A DNA stretch of 64,000 bases from Caballeronia sp. NK8 (GTDB lineage Bacteria > Pseudomonadota > Gammaproteobacteria > Burkholderiales > Burkholderiaceae): NCBI RefSeq assembly GCF_018408855.1, contig NZ_AP024324.1, positions 186,001 through 250,000 of the forward strand, given 5' to 3'. The translations under genes were made by a program, and so were the position numbers. The first letter of the stretch is position 1; every line of letters begins with the position of its first letter. This document shows positions 44,629 through 54,166 of this stretch, piece by piece. The notes beneath the pieces are model-generated. The model searched no databases. It saw only the letters and a program-made list of their open reading frames with translations, and was not told the DNA's origin.

Positions 44629-45952
44629 AAACGCAGTATCTCCGCAACTCGACATGGAAGGACTCGGCCGAGCCGCGGAGCGCGCCGCCGGCATCTTCGC
44701 CGAGGCGAATCCGAAGAGCGCCGCCGCCCATCTCGACGCGCTCGCTGTCATGCCTGGCGGCAACACGCGCTCGGTGCTGTTCTATGCGCCGTTTCCGCTG
44801 ACGATCGCACGCGGCGAAGGCAAGCGCCTGTGGGATCTGGACGGCCACGCCTACACGGATTTCCTCGCCGAATACACGACGGCGATGTACGGCCACAGCC
44901 ACCCCGTGATACGCGCGGCGATCGTCGAGGCGCTCGACAACGGCCTGAACCTGACGGGTCACAACACGCTGGAAGTGCCGCTCGCGCGCCTGTTGCGCGA
45001 ACGCTTCGAGTCGGTCGAGTCCTTGCGCTTCACCAATTCGGGAACCGAGTCGAACCTGATGGCCATCGCGGCATCGCTCATCTTTACGGGGCGCAGGAAA
45101 GTCGTCGCGTTCACCGGCGGATATCACGGCGGCGTGCTGACCTTCGGCAACGGCAACAGTCCCGTGAACGTGCCGCACGAGTTCATCGTCGCGTCCTACA
45201 ACGATCTTCCCGGCGCGCAACGGATCTTCGCCGCGCATGGCGATGAAATCGCCGCCGTCATTGTCGAACCGATGCAGGTCGCGGGCGGATGCATCGTCGG
45301 CGAACCGGATTTTCTCGCAGGCCTGCGCGATCTCACGCAGCGTCACGGCGCGCTGCTGATCTTCGACGAAGTCGTGACCTCGCGGCTGTCGGGCGGCGGA
45401 CGGCAGGCGCTGCTCGGAATCCGGCCCGACCTCACGACCTTCGGCAAGTACATCGGCGGCGGCATGTCGTTCGGCGCGTTCGGCGGGCGGGCGGACGTGA
45501 TGGCGCAATTCGATCCGCGCAGACCCGGCGCGACGCCGCACGCGGGCACCTTCAACAACAACGTGCTGTCGATGGCGGCGGGGCACGCGGGTCTGTCGCG
45601 GCTCTATACGCCGGGCGCTGCCGCCGCGCTCAGCGAAAAGGGCGAGCGGCTGCGCGCGCGACTGAACGGACTGTGTCGCGAACGCGGCGTGGCGATGCAA
45701 TTCACCGGTATCGGATCGCTGATGAACCTGCATGCGGGCGTGCATCCGATCCATTCGGTGGAGGACTTCATCGAAGGCGAGTCGCTGCTCAAGGACCTGT
45801 TCTTCTTCCACATGCTGGAGCGCGGCTGCTATGTCGCGCGGCGCGGTTTCATCGTGCTGACGCTGGCGCATGACGAAGGCGATCTCGAACGTTTCGCGCA
45901 AGCGGTGGCGTCGTTCATCGATCGTCATGAAGCGCTGTTGCGCGCGCGATAG
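44618..45952 (+). CDS. Class-III aminotransferase (glutamate-1-semialdehyde-aminomutase-like)
   Basis: A 444-residue PLP enzyme. Seen are AEYTTAMYGHSHPVI, SLRFTNSGTESNLMAIA (phosphate-site), FTGGYHGGVL, VIVEPMQVAGG, LLIFDEVVTSRL and the PLP-lysine region DLTTFGKYIGGGMSFGA. It belongs to the GSA-aminomutase-like subgroup, whose members include transaminases of omega-amino acids, amino sugars and others. There are no hem genes nearby, so haem synthesis is unlikely. It is the middle gene of an operon with IlvD/Edd and SDR, hinting at an amino-sugar-acid or beta-amino-acid substrate. Confidence 0.9.
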   Translation: MSTENAVSPQLDMEGLGRAAERAAGIFAEANPKSAAAHLDALAVMPGGNTRSVLFYAPFPLTIARGEGKRLWDLDGHAYTDFLAEYTTAMYGHSHPVIRAAIVEALDNGLNLTGHNTLEVPLARLLRERFESVESLRFTNSGTESNLMAIAASLIFTGRRKVVAFTGGYHGGVLTFGNGNSPVNVPHEFIVASYNDLPGAQRIFAAHGDEIAAVIVEPMQVAGGCIVGEPDFLAGLRDLTQRHGALLIFDEVVTSRLSGGGRQALLGIRPDLTTFGKYIGGGMSFGAFGGRADVMAQFDPRRPGATPHAGTFNNNVLSMAAGHAGLSRLYTPGAAAALSEKGERLRARLNGLCRERGVAMQFTGIGSLMNLHAGVHPIHSVEDFIEGESLLKDLFFFHMLERGCYVARRGFIVLTLAHDEGDLERFAQAVASFIDRHEALLRAR

Positions 45953-45959
45953 ATCATTC

Positions 45960-47768
45960 ATGGAGACTCCGTTGATCCCTGCTCAGTCACCTGCCGGACC
46001 GAAGCGCCTGCGCAGCCGCCGCTGGTTCGACGACCCCTCGAATCCCGGCATGACCGCGCTCTATCTCGAGCGCTACATGAACTTCGGCATCACGCGTGAG
46101 GAGTTGCAGTCGGGCAAGCCGATCGTCGGCATTGCGCAGACCGGCTCGGATCTCGCGCCGTGCAACCGGCATCATCTCGAACTGGCGAAGCGCGTACGCG
46201 ACGGCATTCGCGACGCGGGCGGCATTCCGCTCGAGTTCCCCGTGCATCCGATCCAGGAAACCGGCAAGCGTCCGACCGCCGCGCTCGACCGCAATCTCGC
46301 GTATCTCGGCCTTGTCGAAGTACTGCACGGTTATCCGCTCGACGGTGTCGTGCTCACCACTGGTTGCGACAAGACCACGCCCGCCTGCCTGATGGCGGCG
46401 GCGACGGTCAACATTCCGTCGATCGTGCTGTCGGGCGGACCGATGCTCGACGGCTGGTATCGCGGCAAGCTGGCGGGGTCGGGCACGGTCGTGTGGGAGG
46501 CGCGCAAGGAACTCGCGACCGGCCAGATCGACTACGACGCGTTCATGGAGAAAGTGGCGTCGTCCGCGCCATCCGCCGGACACTGCAATTCCATGGGCAC
46601 CGCGCTTTCGATGAACGCCCTCGCCGAGGCGCTCGGCATGTCGCTGCCCGGTTGCGCGTCCGTGCCCGCGCCCTACCGCGAGCGCGGCTGGTTCGCCTAC
46701 GAGACGGGCAGGCGGATCGTGTCGATGATCGCGGAGAACCTGCGGCCGTCGGACATCATGACGCACGAGGCGTTCGAGAATGCGGTCGTGGTCGCGGCCG
46801 CGATCGGCGCGTCGTCGAATTGCCCGATTCATCTGATCGCGATCGCGCGTCACATCGGCGTGCGCCATACGCTCGACGACTGGCAGCGCGTGGGCGCGCA
46901 GATTCCGCTGCTGGTCGATTGCCAGCCGGCCGGGCGCTTTCTGGGCGAGGCGTTCCACCGTGCGGGCGGCGTGCCTGGCGTGATGCGCGAATTGCTCCGT
47001 GCGGGCCGGCTTCATCGCGATGCGTTGACCGTGACGGGAAGCACGCTCGCCGAGAATCTCGCCGGCGTCGCCGAGCCCGACCGCGAGGTGATTCGCGCTT
47101 TCGATGCGCCGCTCAAGGCAGCGGGCGGCCACGTCGTTCTGAGCGGCAATCTGTTCGACAACGCCGTGATGAAAGTCAGCGTGATCGACGCGCGCTTTCG
47201 GGAGCGCTTTCTGTCGAACGCCGCCGACGCGGATGCATTCGAAGTGAAAGCGGTCGTCTTCGAAGGCCCGGAGGACTATCACGCGCGCATCGACGATCCT
47301 GCGCTCGATATCGACGAACATTCGATCCTGGTCATGCGCAACTGCGGTCCGGTCGGTTATCCGGGCGGCGCCGAAGTGGTCAACATGCAGCCGCCCGCCG
47401 CGCTGATCCGGCGCGGCGTCGACACGCTGCCGACCATGGGCGACGGCCGTCAGAGCGGAACGTCGGGCAGTCCGTCGATCCTGAACGTGTCGCCGGAAGC
47501 GGTGGTGGGAGGCGGGCTCGCGTTGCTGAAGACCGGCGATCGCCTGCGTATCGATCTCAACGCGCGGCGTGTCGATCTGCTCGTGTGCGCCGATGAACTC
47601 GCCGCGCGGCGCGCCGCGTGGACGCCGCCCGAACTCGCGGACCAGACGCCGTGGCAGGCCATCTATCGAAGCATGGTCGGACAGCACGGCGACGGCGCGT
47701 GCCTCGAACCGGCGACACTGTTTCTGAACATCGTCAAGACGCGCGGCGAGGCGCGCGACAACCATTGA
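45960..47768 (+). CDS. IlvD/Edd-family sugar-acid dehydratase
   Basis: A 602-residue Fe-S dehydratase. It has [20 protein letters not shown] and [20 protein letters not shown] at the N terminus, [15 protein letters not shown] with a cluster Cys, [19 protein letters not shown], and near the C terminus [20 protein letters not shown], all of the L-arabonate/D-xylonate/D-gluconate dehydratase branch rather than IlvD itself. ATG 45960 lacks a clear Shine-Dalgarno; a TTG at 45972 has GGAG six bases before it and may be the true start (599 residues). It starts eight bases after the aminotransferase stop. Confidence 0.9.
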   Translation: METPLIPAQSPAGPKRLRSRRWFDDPSNPGMTALYLERYMNFGITREELQSGKPIVGIAQTGSDLAPCNRHHLELAKRVRDGIRDAGGIPLEFPVHPIQETGKRPTAALDRNLAYLGLVEVLHGYPLDGVVLTTGCDKTTPACLMAAATVNIPSIVLSGGPMLDGWYRGKLAGSGTVVWEARKELATGQIDYDAFMEKVASSAPSAGHCNSMGTALSMNALAEALGMSLPGCASVPAPYRERGWFAYETGRRIVSMIAENLRPSDIMTHEAFENAVVVAAAIGASSNCPIHLIAIARHIGVRHTLDDWQRVGAQIPLLVDCQPAGRFLGEAFHRAGGVPGVMRELLRAGRLHRDALTVTGSTLAENLAGVAEPDREVIRAFDAPLKAAGGHVVLSGNLFDNAVMKVSVIDARFRERFLSNAADADAFEVKAVVFEGPEDYHARIDDPALDIDEHSILVMRNCGPVGYPGGAEVVNMQPPAALIRRGVDTLPTMGDGRQSGTSGSPSILNVSPEAVVGGGLALLKTGDRLRIDLNARRVDLLVCADELAARRAAWTPPELADQTPWQAIYRSMVGQHGDGACLEPATLFLNIVKTRGEARDNH

Positions 47769-47778
47769 TGGAGAGCGC

Positions 47779-48549
47779 ATGATTCGACAGGACGACGCGC
47801 AAGCGGCGCGCGTAGGCATCGTGACAGGAGCGGGCTCGGGCATCGGCCGTGCGGCGGCGCTCGAACTGCTTCGCAACGGCTGGTCGATCGCGCTGCTCGG
47901 CAGGCGCCGCGAGCCACTCGTGGAGATTGCACATGCCCGCGAGTTTGCGGGCCGCGCACTCGCGCTCCCGTGCGACGTGTCGGATGCGCGGGCGGTGGCC
48001 GCGTCGTTCGATGCGGTCGTCGCGCGATTCGGCCGGCTCGACCTGCTGTTCAACAACGCGGGCGTCGGCAATCCGCCGGGGCCTTTCGACACGTGGACGC
48101 CCGCGCAATGGCGCGGCGTCGTCGACGTGAATCTAAACGGCATGTTCTTCTGCCTGCAGAGCGCGTTCCGGATCATGTCGGCACAGACGCCGCGCGGCGG
48201 CCGCATCATCAACAACGGTTCGCTGTCCGCATGGGCGCCGCGTCCCAATTCGATGGCCTATACCGCGACCAAGCATGCCGTCGCGGGACTCACGCGCTGC
48301 GCATCGCTCGACGGCCGCGCGCTGGACATTGCAGTCGGTCAGATCGATGTCGGCAACGCCCACAGCGCGCTTGCCTCGGCGATGGCGCAGGGCGTGCCGC
48401 AGGCGAACGGCGAACTCGCCGCCGAACCGCTGATCGACGTGGAGATAGTCGGGCGTTCGGTCGCCTATATGGCCAGTCTGCCGCTCGACGCAAACGTGCT
48501 GTTCCATACGGTCATGGCGACCAAAATGCCGTTCGTCGGCAGAGGCTGA
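47779..48549 (+). CDS. Short-chain dehydrogenase/reductase
   Basis: A 256-residue NAD(P)-dependent oxidoreductase. The nucleotide site is [12 protein letters not shown], the structural motif [10 protein letters not shown], and the active site [21 protein letters not shown] (Ser, Tyr-x3-Lys) is complete. Its LLGRRREPL after strand beta-2, with Arg residues, suggests NADP preference. It is the last gene of the TetR operon, ten bases after the dehydratase, and probably oxidises or reduces an intermediate of the same pathway. Substrate cannot be told from sequence. Confidence 0.9.
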   Translation: MIRQDDAQAARVGIVTGAGSGIGRAAALELLRNGWSIALLGRRREPLVEIAHAREFAGRALALPCDVSDARAVAASFDAVVARFGRLDLLFNNAGVGNPPGPFDTWTPAQWRGVVDVNLNGMFFCLQSAFRIMSAQTPRGGRIINNGSLSAWAPRPNSMAYTATKHAVAGLTRCASLDGRALDIAVGQIDVGNAHSALASAMAQGVPQANGELAAEPLIDVEIVGRSVAYMASLPLDANVLFHTVMATKMPFVGRG

Positions 48550-48576
48550 CCGGATGCGGAGGCGGCTGGGCGACGG

Positions 48577-48960
48577 CTATTGGCGCGGCGGGACCATCGT
48601 CGGCGGGACGACCCAGGCGGACGTCGGGGCCATGTAGTAGGGCGGCGCGCTGCGTCGCATCAGCATGCCGGTGACCGAGAGCGTCACGCCCGGCGGAAGC
48701 GGTGGCCCGATGATCAATACACGGGGGACCAGGACCCGGCCCTGCGCGTCCTGAGAAAAACGCTTGTCGATCACGCACAGCGGCGGGTCCATCGCCAGCA
48801 TCCAGACGGCTTGTTGCGCGCCGCTGTCGGTTTCCATGACGTCCTGCACGGGCGTGCCGCGAAGCGTCATGTTCGTGCCGACCGGGAAGCAGACAGGGGC
48901 GGCGGCCCAGGCCGCGCTGGCCCACATGAAGGGCAGTATGCACAGAAGGCGGTTCTTCAC
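48577..48960 (-). CDS. Small exported protein of unknown function
   Basis: A 127-residue protein with a signal peptide (NRLLCILPFMWASAAWAA, cleavage near residue 20), then CFPVGTNMTLRGTPVQDVME, PLCVIDKR and a Pro-rich end (PPTMVPPRQ). The GTG at 48960 is chosen because AAAGGAG precedes it and the signal begins there; the frame upstream enters the LysR gene region. Two Cys in the mature part could form a disulphide. No named family is recognised. It is 47 bases after the LysR gene on the same strand. Confidence 0.65.
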   Translation of the reverse strand: MKNRLLCILPFMWASAAWAAAPVCFPVGTNMTLRGTPVQDVMETDSGAQQAVWMLAMDPPLCVIDKRFSQDAQGRVLVPRVLIIGPPLPPGVTLSVTGMLMRRSAPPYYMAPTSAWVVPPTMVPPRQ

Positions 48961-49007
48961 GGGACGACGCTCCTTTCGGCAATTGAACGAAATCGCTTTC
49001 ACTGGCC

Positions 49008-49907
49008 TTATCGGACCTGTGCGGCAGCCGAAACAGGGTCCCGGTTGCGCGTGATCCATTCGCTGAAGAGCTTGACCTTCGGCTGATTCGCGACGCAATC
49101 CGGATAGACGAAGTAGTAGCGTGACCCCGTCTCCAGCACGGTGTCGAACGGCATGACAAGCCGTCGGGCGGCGACGTCTTCGCTGACCAGCGTGCGGTCG
49201 CTGATCGCAACCCCGAAACCCTGCATGGCGGCATTGGTCGCCATATCGAGCGTTTCGAAGGTCGGGCCGAGCGTCGCATCGATCTCGTTCGCACCCGCGC
49301 GGTCGAGCCAGAGCTTCCAGTCGCGATGATCCCGCGTCGGATGCAGCAGGGCATGATGCGCAAGATCCGCCGTGGCGGCGAGCGGCCTTTCATTGAGCAG
49401 ATCGGGTGAGCACACGGGCGTGAGCTGCTCGTCGAAGAGCGGCACGGCGTGCACGTCCGCACCCGGCGACGATCCATAGATGATCGCCGCATCGAACGAT
49501 TCCACCTGAAAGTCGACGTCGTGCTGCCAAGTTGTAGTGATCTGCAGTTGCAGTTCGGGATGCTCGCCCTGAAAACGCATGATCCTCGGCAGCATCCAGC
49601 GCATCACGCAGGTCGGGACTTTCAGCGCGAGATCGGTGCGCTGGCGCGTGAGACGCAGCGACACCTCCTCGATACGCGCGAACCCCTCTCTGACGACGGG
49701 CAGCAGCACATCGCCTTCGGCGGTCAACGTCAGTCCCCGTGCGCCCCGTATGAAAAGAGGAAATCCGAAGTACTCTTCGAGCGCGAGAATCTGCCTGCTG
49801 ATTGCCCCTTGCGTGAGGCACAGATGTTCAGCCGCGCGCGTGAAACTGCGGTGCCGCGCGACTGTTTCGAAGATCTGCAATGCATTGAGCGGAGGAAGTC
49901 GTCGCAT
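49008..49907 (-). CDS. LysR-family regulator (GcvA-like) next to amino-acid importer
   Basis: A 299-residue regulator. HTH: LPPLNALQIFETVARHRSFT and AAEHLCLTQGAISRQILALE; effector domain from about residue 92. It is the same GcvA-type subgroup as the regulator at 29818. It lies 80 bases downstream of the amino-acid ABC ATPase on the same strand, at the end of the long leftward set of transporter and arginine-degradation genes, and probably regulates part of it. Its promoter may be in the 80-base gap. Confidence 0.9.
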   Translation of the reverse strand: MRRLPPLNALQIFETVARHRSFTRAAEHLCLTQGAISRQILALEEYFGFPLFIRGARGLTLTAEGDVLLPVVREGFARIEEVSLRLTRQRTDLALKVPTCVMRWMLPRIMRFQGEHPELQLQITTTWQHDVDFQVESFDAAIIYGSSPGADVHAVPLFDEQLTPVCSPDLLNERPLAATADLAHHALLHPTRDHRDWKLWLDRAGANEIDATLGPTFETLDMATNAAMQGFGVAISDRTLVSEDVAARRLVMPFDTVLETGSRYYFVYPDCVANQPKVKLFSEWITRNRDPVSAAAQVR

Positions 49908-49987
49908 GGGGCGTGTCTCCGGTCAGGGGAATCGTGTGCTGCGCAGGTAGTGTAGCAAGCCCGACGCGCCGCGACGGCGACACGCTA

Positions 49988-50713
49988 TCAATGAAGTATC
50001 TTGCCCAGAAATTCCCTCGCACGCTCGGAGCGTGGATGGGCAAAGAACGCGTCCTTGTCGTCGTCTTCGACGATGCGCCCGTGGTCCATGAAGATCACCC
50101 GGTGCGCGACCTTTCTGGCGAAGCCCATTTCGTGCGTGACGCACATCATCGTCATGCCCTCCTGCGCCAACTCGACCATCACGTCCAGCACTTCGTTGAT
50201 CATCTCCGGATCGAGCGCGGAAGTCGGTTCGTCGAAGAGCATCGCGACCGGGTCCATCGATAACGCCCGCGCGATCGCCACGCGCTGCTGCTGGCCGCCG
50301 GACAGCTGCGCGGGGTACTTGTCCGCGTGCGCGCGCAGGCCGACTCGCTGAAGCAGGCGCAGCGCCTTGTCGGACGCTTCGTCTTTCGAGCGGCCCAGCA
50401 CTTTCGTCTGCGCAAGCGTGAGGTTCTCCGTGATCGACATATGCGGAAACAGCTCGAAATGCTGAAACACCATCCCGACCTTCGAGCGCAGCTTCGACAG
50501 ATTGGTGCGCTTGTCATGGACCGACTCGCCGTTGATCGTGATGTTCCCGCTCTGAAACGGCTCGAGTCCGTTGACCGTCTTGATGAGGGTCGATTTGCCA
50601 GACCCGGAAGGCCCGCAGACCACGACCACTTCGCCTTTGCTGACCGTGGTGGTGCAGTCGGTCAGAACCTGAAACTGGCCGTACCACTTCGACACGTTAC
50701 CGATGGAAATCAT
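49988..50713 (-). CDS. Polar amino-acid ABC transporter ATPase (GlnQ/GltL-like)
   Basis: A 241-residue ATPase subunit with Walker [11 protein letters not shown] loop MVFQHFELFPHM, signature [15 protein letters not shown], Walker [13 protein letters not shown] and H loop MMCVTHEMGF. The length fits the short GltL/GlnQ form. ATG 50713 matches the family start; the frame is open to 50803 but the extension does not resemble the family. It lies 43 bases after the permease. It works with the two permeases and binding protein upstream. Confidence 0.95.
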   Translation of the reverse strand: MISIGNVSKWYGQFQVLTDCTTTVSKGEVVVVCGPSGSGKSTLIKTVNGLEPFQSGNITINGESVHDKRTNLSKLRSKVGMVFQHFELFPHMSITENLTLAQTKVLGRSKDEASDKALRLLQRVGLRAHADKYPAQLSGGQQQRVAIARALSMDPVAMLFDEPTSALDPEMINEVLDVMVELAQEGMTMMCVTHEMGFARKVAHRVIFMDHGRIVEDDDKDAFFAHPRSERAREFLGKILH

Positions 50714-50756
50714 GCGCGAACCCGTTTTGAAAGGACGTTGGACACCGTGTCGAATT

Positions 50757-51413
50757 TCAACGATGTCTGCCGACCCGATACCGGCGTTCGAGCGCGCGCG
50801 CATACCAGGTCAGCGGAAAGCACATCGCGAAGTACAGCAACGCGACGAGGGCGTAGATCGGGAAAGGGCGAAACACTGCGTTCGTGATCATGGTGCCGGT
50901 CTTGGTCAGCTCCGTGAGCCCGATGATCGACGTGAGCGCGGTGCTCTTCACGACCTGCACGAGAAAGCCGACGGTGGGCGGCACGGCGATCTTCCATGCC
51001 TGCGGCCACACGACATAACGCAACTGCTGCGTCCATGTCATGCCGAGGCTCGCCGCCGCGCTCCATTGACCGCGCGGCACCGCTTCGACACAGCCGCGCC
51101 AGATGTCGGAGAGATAGGCGCCGGTATAGAGCGTGAGCGTGACCGTCGCCGCAGCCCACGGCGACACTTCGACACCCAGCAGCGGCAGGCCGAAGAAGCC
51201 GAGGAAGAGCTGCATCAGGAGCGGCGTGCCCTGGAACACTTCGACATACAGCACCACGAACCTGCGCAGCCACGGCAACGGCGACACGCGCATGGCGAGC
51301 AGCACCAGCCCCGTCAGGCCGCCGCCGACGAACGCGATCACCGAAAGCAACAGCGTCCAGCGCGCGGCGAGCATCAGATTGCGCGCGATATCCCACAGCG
51401 TGAACTCGATCAT
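50757..51413 (-). CDS. Polar amino-acid ABC transporter permease (GltK-like)
   Basis: A 218-residue permease with five helices and the EAA loop AAASLGMTWTQQLRYVVWPQ. It starts with the short IEFTLWDIARNLMLAARWT typical of GltK. The start at 51413 overlaps the stop of the previous permease as ATGA (51410-51413), so the two are co-translated and presumably form a heterodimer. Long in-frame extension upstream runs inside the other permease and was rejected. Confidence 0.93.
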   Translation of the reverse strand: MIEFTLWDIARNLMLAARWTLLLSVIAFVGGGLTGLVLLAMRVSPLPWLRRFVVLYVEVFQGTPLLMQLFLGFFGLPLLGVEVSPWAAATVTLTLYTGAYLSDIWRGCVEAVPRGQWSAAASLGMTWTQQLRYVVWPQAWKIAVPPTVGFLVQVVKSTALTSIIGLTELTKTGTMITNAVFRPFPIYALVALLYFAMCFPLTWYARALERRYRVGRHR

Positions 51414-52174
51414 CGTGAACGCTCCTTCGGAAGGCCGCGACCGGCCAGGGCTGCACGCATGGAAAAGAGACCGCGCAAGCCGCGTCGAGGCGCAATCGTG
51501 ACGCCGCGGGCTGCCCGCCCTGCGAACAGCCGCCGGCCGACCCGGTTGATCAAGAGGCGCAGCACGATCGACAGCAGCAGATAGATCGCGGTGACGATCA
51601 CGTAGCATTCGAACGAACGGAAGTTGCGCGACTGAATGAAACTGGCGGCATGGGTCAGATCCGCCACCGAGATCTGCGACACGACCGCGGAGCCGAGCAT
51701 CACGATCAGGACCTGGCCGAGCAACGCCGGAAATACGTTGGCAATCGCCTGCGGCAGCACCACGTGGCGAAACACGTGCGGGCCGCGCAAGCCGAGCGCC
51801 ATCGCGGCCTGGACCTGTCCGCGCGGAATCGAGTCGATGCCCGCCCGGACGATTTCTATCGCATACGCGCCGAGGTTCACCGTCATTGCGAGCACGGCGG
51901 CTTCCATTTCGCCGATGTGCACGCCGAGGCTCGGCAGCCCGAAGAACACGAAGAACAGCTGCACGAGAAACGGCGTGTTGCGAATGAGCTCGACATACGA
52001 GGCCACCACGGCGCGAACCGGCTTCGATCCCGTCACGGCGATGCACGCTCCGCCGATACCGACCAGACCGCCCAGGACCGTCGATACGGCGGTGAGACCC
52101 AGCGTGACCGCGACACCATGCGCGAGCACGTCCGCGTAGAGACCGAAGTCGCTGAAATCGAACGTGTAGCTCAT
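51410..52174 (-). CDS. Polar amino-acid ABC transporter permease (GltJ-like)
   Basis: A 254-residue permease with five helices. The EAA loop reads AAMALGLRGPHVFRHVVLPQ and the N-terminal helix region VAVTLGLTAVSTVLGGLVGI is typical. An Arg-rich C-terminal tail of about 30 residues is longer than usual. It is the first permease after the binding protein (43-base gap) and overlaps the second by four bases. Confidence 0.93.
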   Translation of the reverse strand: MSYTFDFSDFGLYADVLAHGVAVTLGLTAVSTVLGGLVGIGGACIAVTGSKPVRAVVASYVELIRNTPFLVQLFFVFFGLPSLGVHIGEMEAAVLAMTVNLGAYAIEIVRAGIDSIPRGQVQAAMALGLRGPHVFRHVVLPQAIANVFPALLGQVLIVMLGSAVVSQISVADLTHAASFIQSRNFRSFECYVIVTAIYLLLSIVLRLLINRVGRRLFAGRAARGVTIAPRRGLRGLFSMRAALAGRGLPKERSR

Positions 52175-52217
52175 CGAGGTATCCCCGGCGCGCGAATGGA
52201 CGAAAAGGCGCAGCGCA

Positions 52218-53030
52218 TCACAGATCGGCCGGCAGCGGTGCGCGCAGCCACTTCTGGGAAATGGCGTTCATCGTGCCGTCCTTCTTCGCGGCTGCGATGG
52301 CTTCGTCCACCTTCTGCTTGAGGCGCGGTTCGTTCTTGTTCAGACCGACATGATCAGGCGAACTGAACAGCGAAAATTTTTGCTCGGGATCGTTCGAGGG
52401 GTGACGGGCGATGATGGTCGCGCCCACGTCGTTGCCGACCACGAGCAATTGCGTCTGCCCGGCCAGAAACGCGGAAATCGCGCCATTCGGGTCGTCGAAG
52501 CGCTTGATGGTCGCGGACGGCGGCGCGACCTTGCTCACGCTCAGATCTTCGAGCGTGCCGCGCGCAACCGCGATGCTCTTGCCGGCCAGATCGCCCGCGT
52601 TCTTCACAGCCAGCGTTTTCGGACCGAATACGGCGAGGTTGTACGGCGCATACGCCTGCGAGAAGTCGATGACCTTTTCGCGCTCCGGCGTCTTGCCGAC
52701 CGAAAGCAGCATGTCGGCCTTATGGTCGACGAGGTACGCCATGCGGTTGTCGCCCGTGACCTGAATCAGTTCAACCTTCGCGTTGAGCGTCTTGCCGATG
52801 AGGCTGGAAACGTCGATGTCATAGCCTTGCGGCTTCATGTCCGGCCCGATCGAGCCGAACGGCGGATAGTCCTCGAACACGCCGATCCGCACGACGCCGG
52901 ATTTGCTGATGGAGTCGAGCGCATCGGCCTGCGCGAGCGGCACGAATGCGCAAAGGCCCACGACGCCGGAGAGGGCGAGGGTGGCGGACGCGCGCTTGAG
53001 GAAGCGCTGCACGGAAGTCGTCGTGTTCAT
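52218..53030 (-). CDS. Polar amino-acid ABC transporter substrate-binding protein
   Basis: A 270-residue family-3 periplasmic binding protein. A signal peptide ends around residue 35 (LAQADA), then SISKSGVVRIGVFEDYPPFG, GYDIDVSSLIGKTLN, and MLLSVGKTPEREKVIDFSQA. The ligand-binding Arg in the TPEREKV segment is present, as in GltI/ArgT. It heads the second importer of the leftward set (binding protein, two permeases, ATPase), 37 bases after the polyamine-type ATPase. A basic or acidic amino acid is likely; with the AruI-like enzyme upstream, arginine is a reasonable guess. Confidence 0.92.
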   Translation of the reverse strand: MNTTTSVQRFLKRASATLALSGVVGLCAFVPLAQADALDSISKSGVVRIGVFEDYPPFGSIGPDMKPQGYDIDVSSLIGKTLNAKVELIQVTGDNRMAYLVDHKADMLLSVGKTPEREKVIDFSQAYAPYNLAVFGPKTLAVKNAGDLAGKSIAVARGTLEDLSVSKVAPPSATIKRFDDPNGAISAFLAGQTQLLVVGNDVGATIIARHPSNDPEQKFSLFSSPDHVGLNKNEPRLKQKVDEAIAAAKKDGTMNAISQKWLRAPLPADL

Positions 53031-53067
53031 GGGGTGTCTCCTGTGACTGTGTTTTGGTCGGCGTGAA

Positions 53068-54141
53068 TCAGTGCGCGGTACGTGCCGCGATGAGCTTGCA
53101 GGCATGCGGAGGCAACTCCGCGAAGATGGGCATGCCAACCCGCAGGTCCGGTGTTTCGCGCGGGGTCGTGGCGGCGGTGAGCGTGAAGCCGGCGCAATCG
53201 ATGGTGGCTTCGAGCGACGAGCCGACATCGCGGATGAACGCCACTTTGCCGGCCAGCACATTCGGTCCCGGATTGGCCATGACCGAGCGCATCGATACAT
53301 CCTCGGGGCGAATCAACAAGCGGACATCACCGGTCGCGCCGCCTGCGCGCAGCGCGTCGTCGACGACGATCTGCTGGCCGCCCGGTAGCGCGATGCGATC
53401 CGTGCCGTCGAGCGTGACGGGCAGGATGTTGCCGAGACCGATGAAATCGGCGACGAACTCGCTGACGGGATTGCGATAGATGTCGAGCGGCTTGCCGACC
53501 TGCGCGATGCGTCCTTTTTCCATCACGACGATTTCGTCGGCCATCGTCATGGCTTCGCGCTGGTCATGCGTCACCATGATCGTCGTGATGCCGAGGCGTT
53601 GCTGCAGCAGGCGGATTTCGACCTGCATCGCTTCGCGCAGCTTCGCGTCGAGCGCGGAGAGCGGTTCGTCGAGCAGCAGCAGCTTCGGCGACGACGCGAT
53701 CGCGCGCGCGATGGCCACGCGCTGGCGCTGCCCGCCCGAGAGCCGCGAGATCGGCCGGTCCGCCATGTGCGGCAACTGGATCAGTTCGAGCAGCTCGGCG
53801 ACCCGCGACGCCTGCGCGTCCTTCGCGACGCGGCGCAGCCGCAGCGGATAGGCGATGTTCTGCGCCACCGTCATGTGAGGAAAGAGCGCGAGCGACTGGA
53901 ACACCATGCCGAAATCGCGCTGGTTCGCCGGCACGTGCGTCAGATCGCGCCCGGCAAATGCGACGGTTCCGGACGTCGCCGTTTCGAGTCCCGCGATGAT
54001 CCGCAACAGCGTCGTCTTCCCGCAGCCGGAGGGTCCGAGAAAGCACACGAGCTTGCCGTCGGGCACGGCGAGATCGACGTGGTCGACTGCATATGCGGTG
54101 TGAAAGCGCTTCGTCACCGCCTGAAGTGTCAGATGAGTCAT
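53068..54141 (-). CDS. Polyamine-type ABC transporter ATPase (PotA-like)
   Basis: A 357-residue ATPase with Walker A GPSGCGKTT, signature [15 protein letters not shown], Walker B LLLLDEPLSALD and a C-terminal TOBE regulatory domain (about 280-350, VRLLIRPEDVSM and LAGKVAFIRDVGSSLEATI). This PotA/FbpC layout is that of spermidine/putrescine and iron importers; the two permeases and PotD-like protein upstream support a polyamine-like substrate. It lies 25 bases after the permease gene. Confidence 0.93.
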   Translation of the reverse strand: MTHLTLQAVTKRFHTAYAVDHVDLAVPDGKLVCFLGPSGCGKTTLLRIIAGLETATSGTVAFAGRDLTHVPANQRDFGMVFQSLALFPHMTVAQNIAYPLRLRRVAKDAQASRVAELLELIQLPHMADRPISRLSGGQRQRVAIARAIASSPKLLLLDEPLSALDAKLREAMQVEIRLLQQRLGITTIMVTHDQREAMTMADEIVVMEKGRIAQVGKPLDIYRNPVSEFVADFIGLGNILPVTLDGTDRIALPGGQQIVVDDALRAGGATGDVRLLIRPEDVSMRSVMANPGPNVLAGKVAFIRDVGSSLEATIDCAGFTLTAATTPRETPDLRVGMPIFAELPPHACKLIAARTAH

Positions 54142-54166
54142 GAGGGTTCCCTTTCATAGCGCGACT

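Noticed and set aside
44618..45952. Aminotransferase as glutamate-1-semialdehyde aminomutase (hemL)
   Set aside because: Although the fold subgroup is the same, it sits in a TetR-controlled catabolic operon and lacks haem-gene context.
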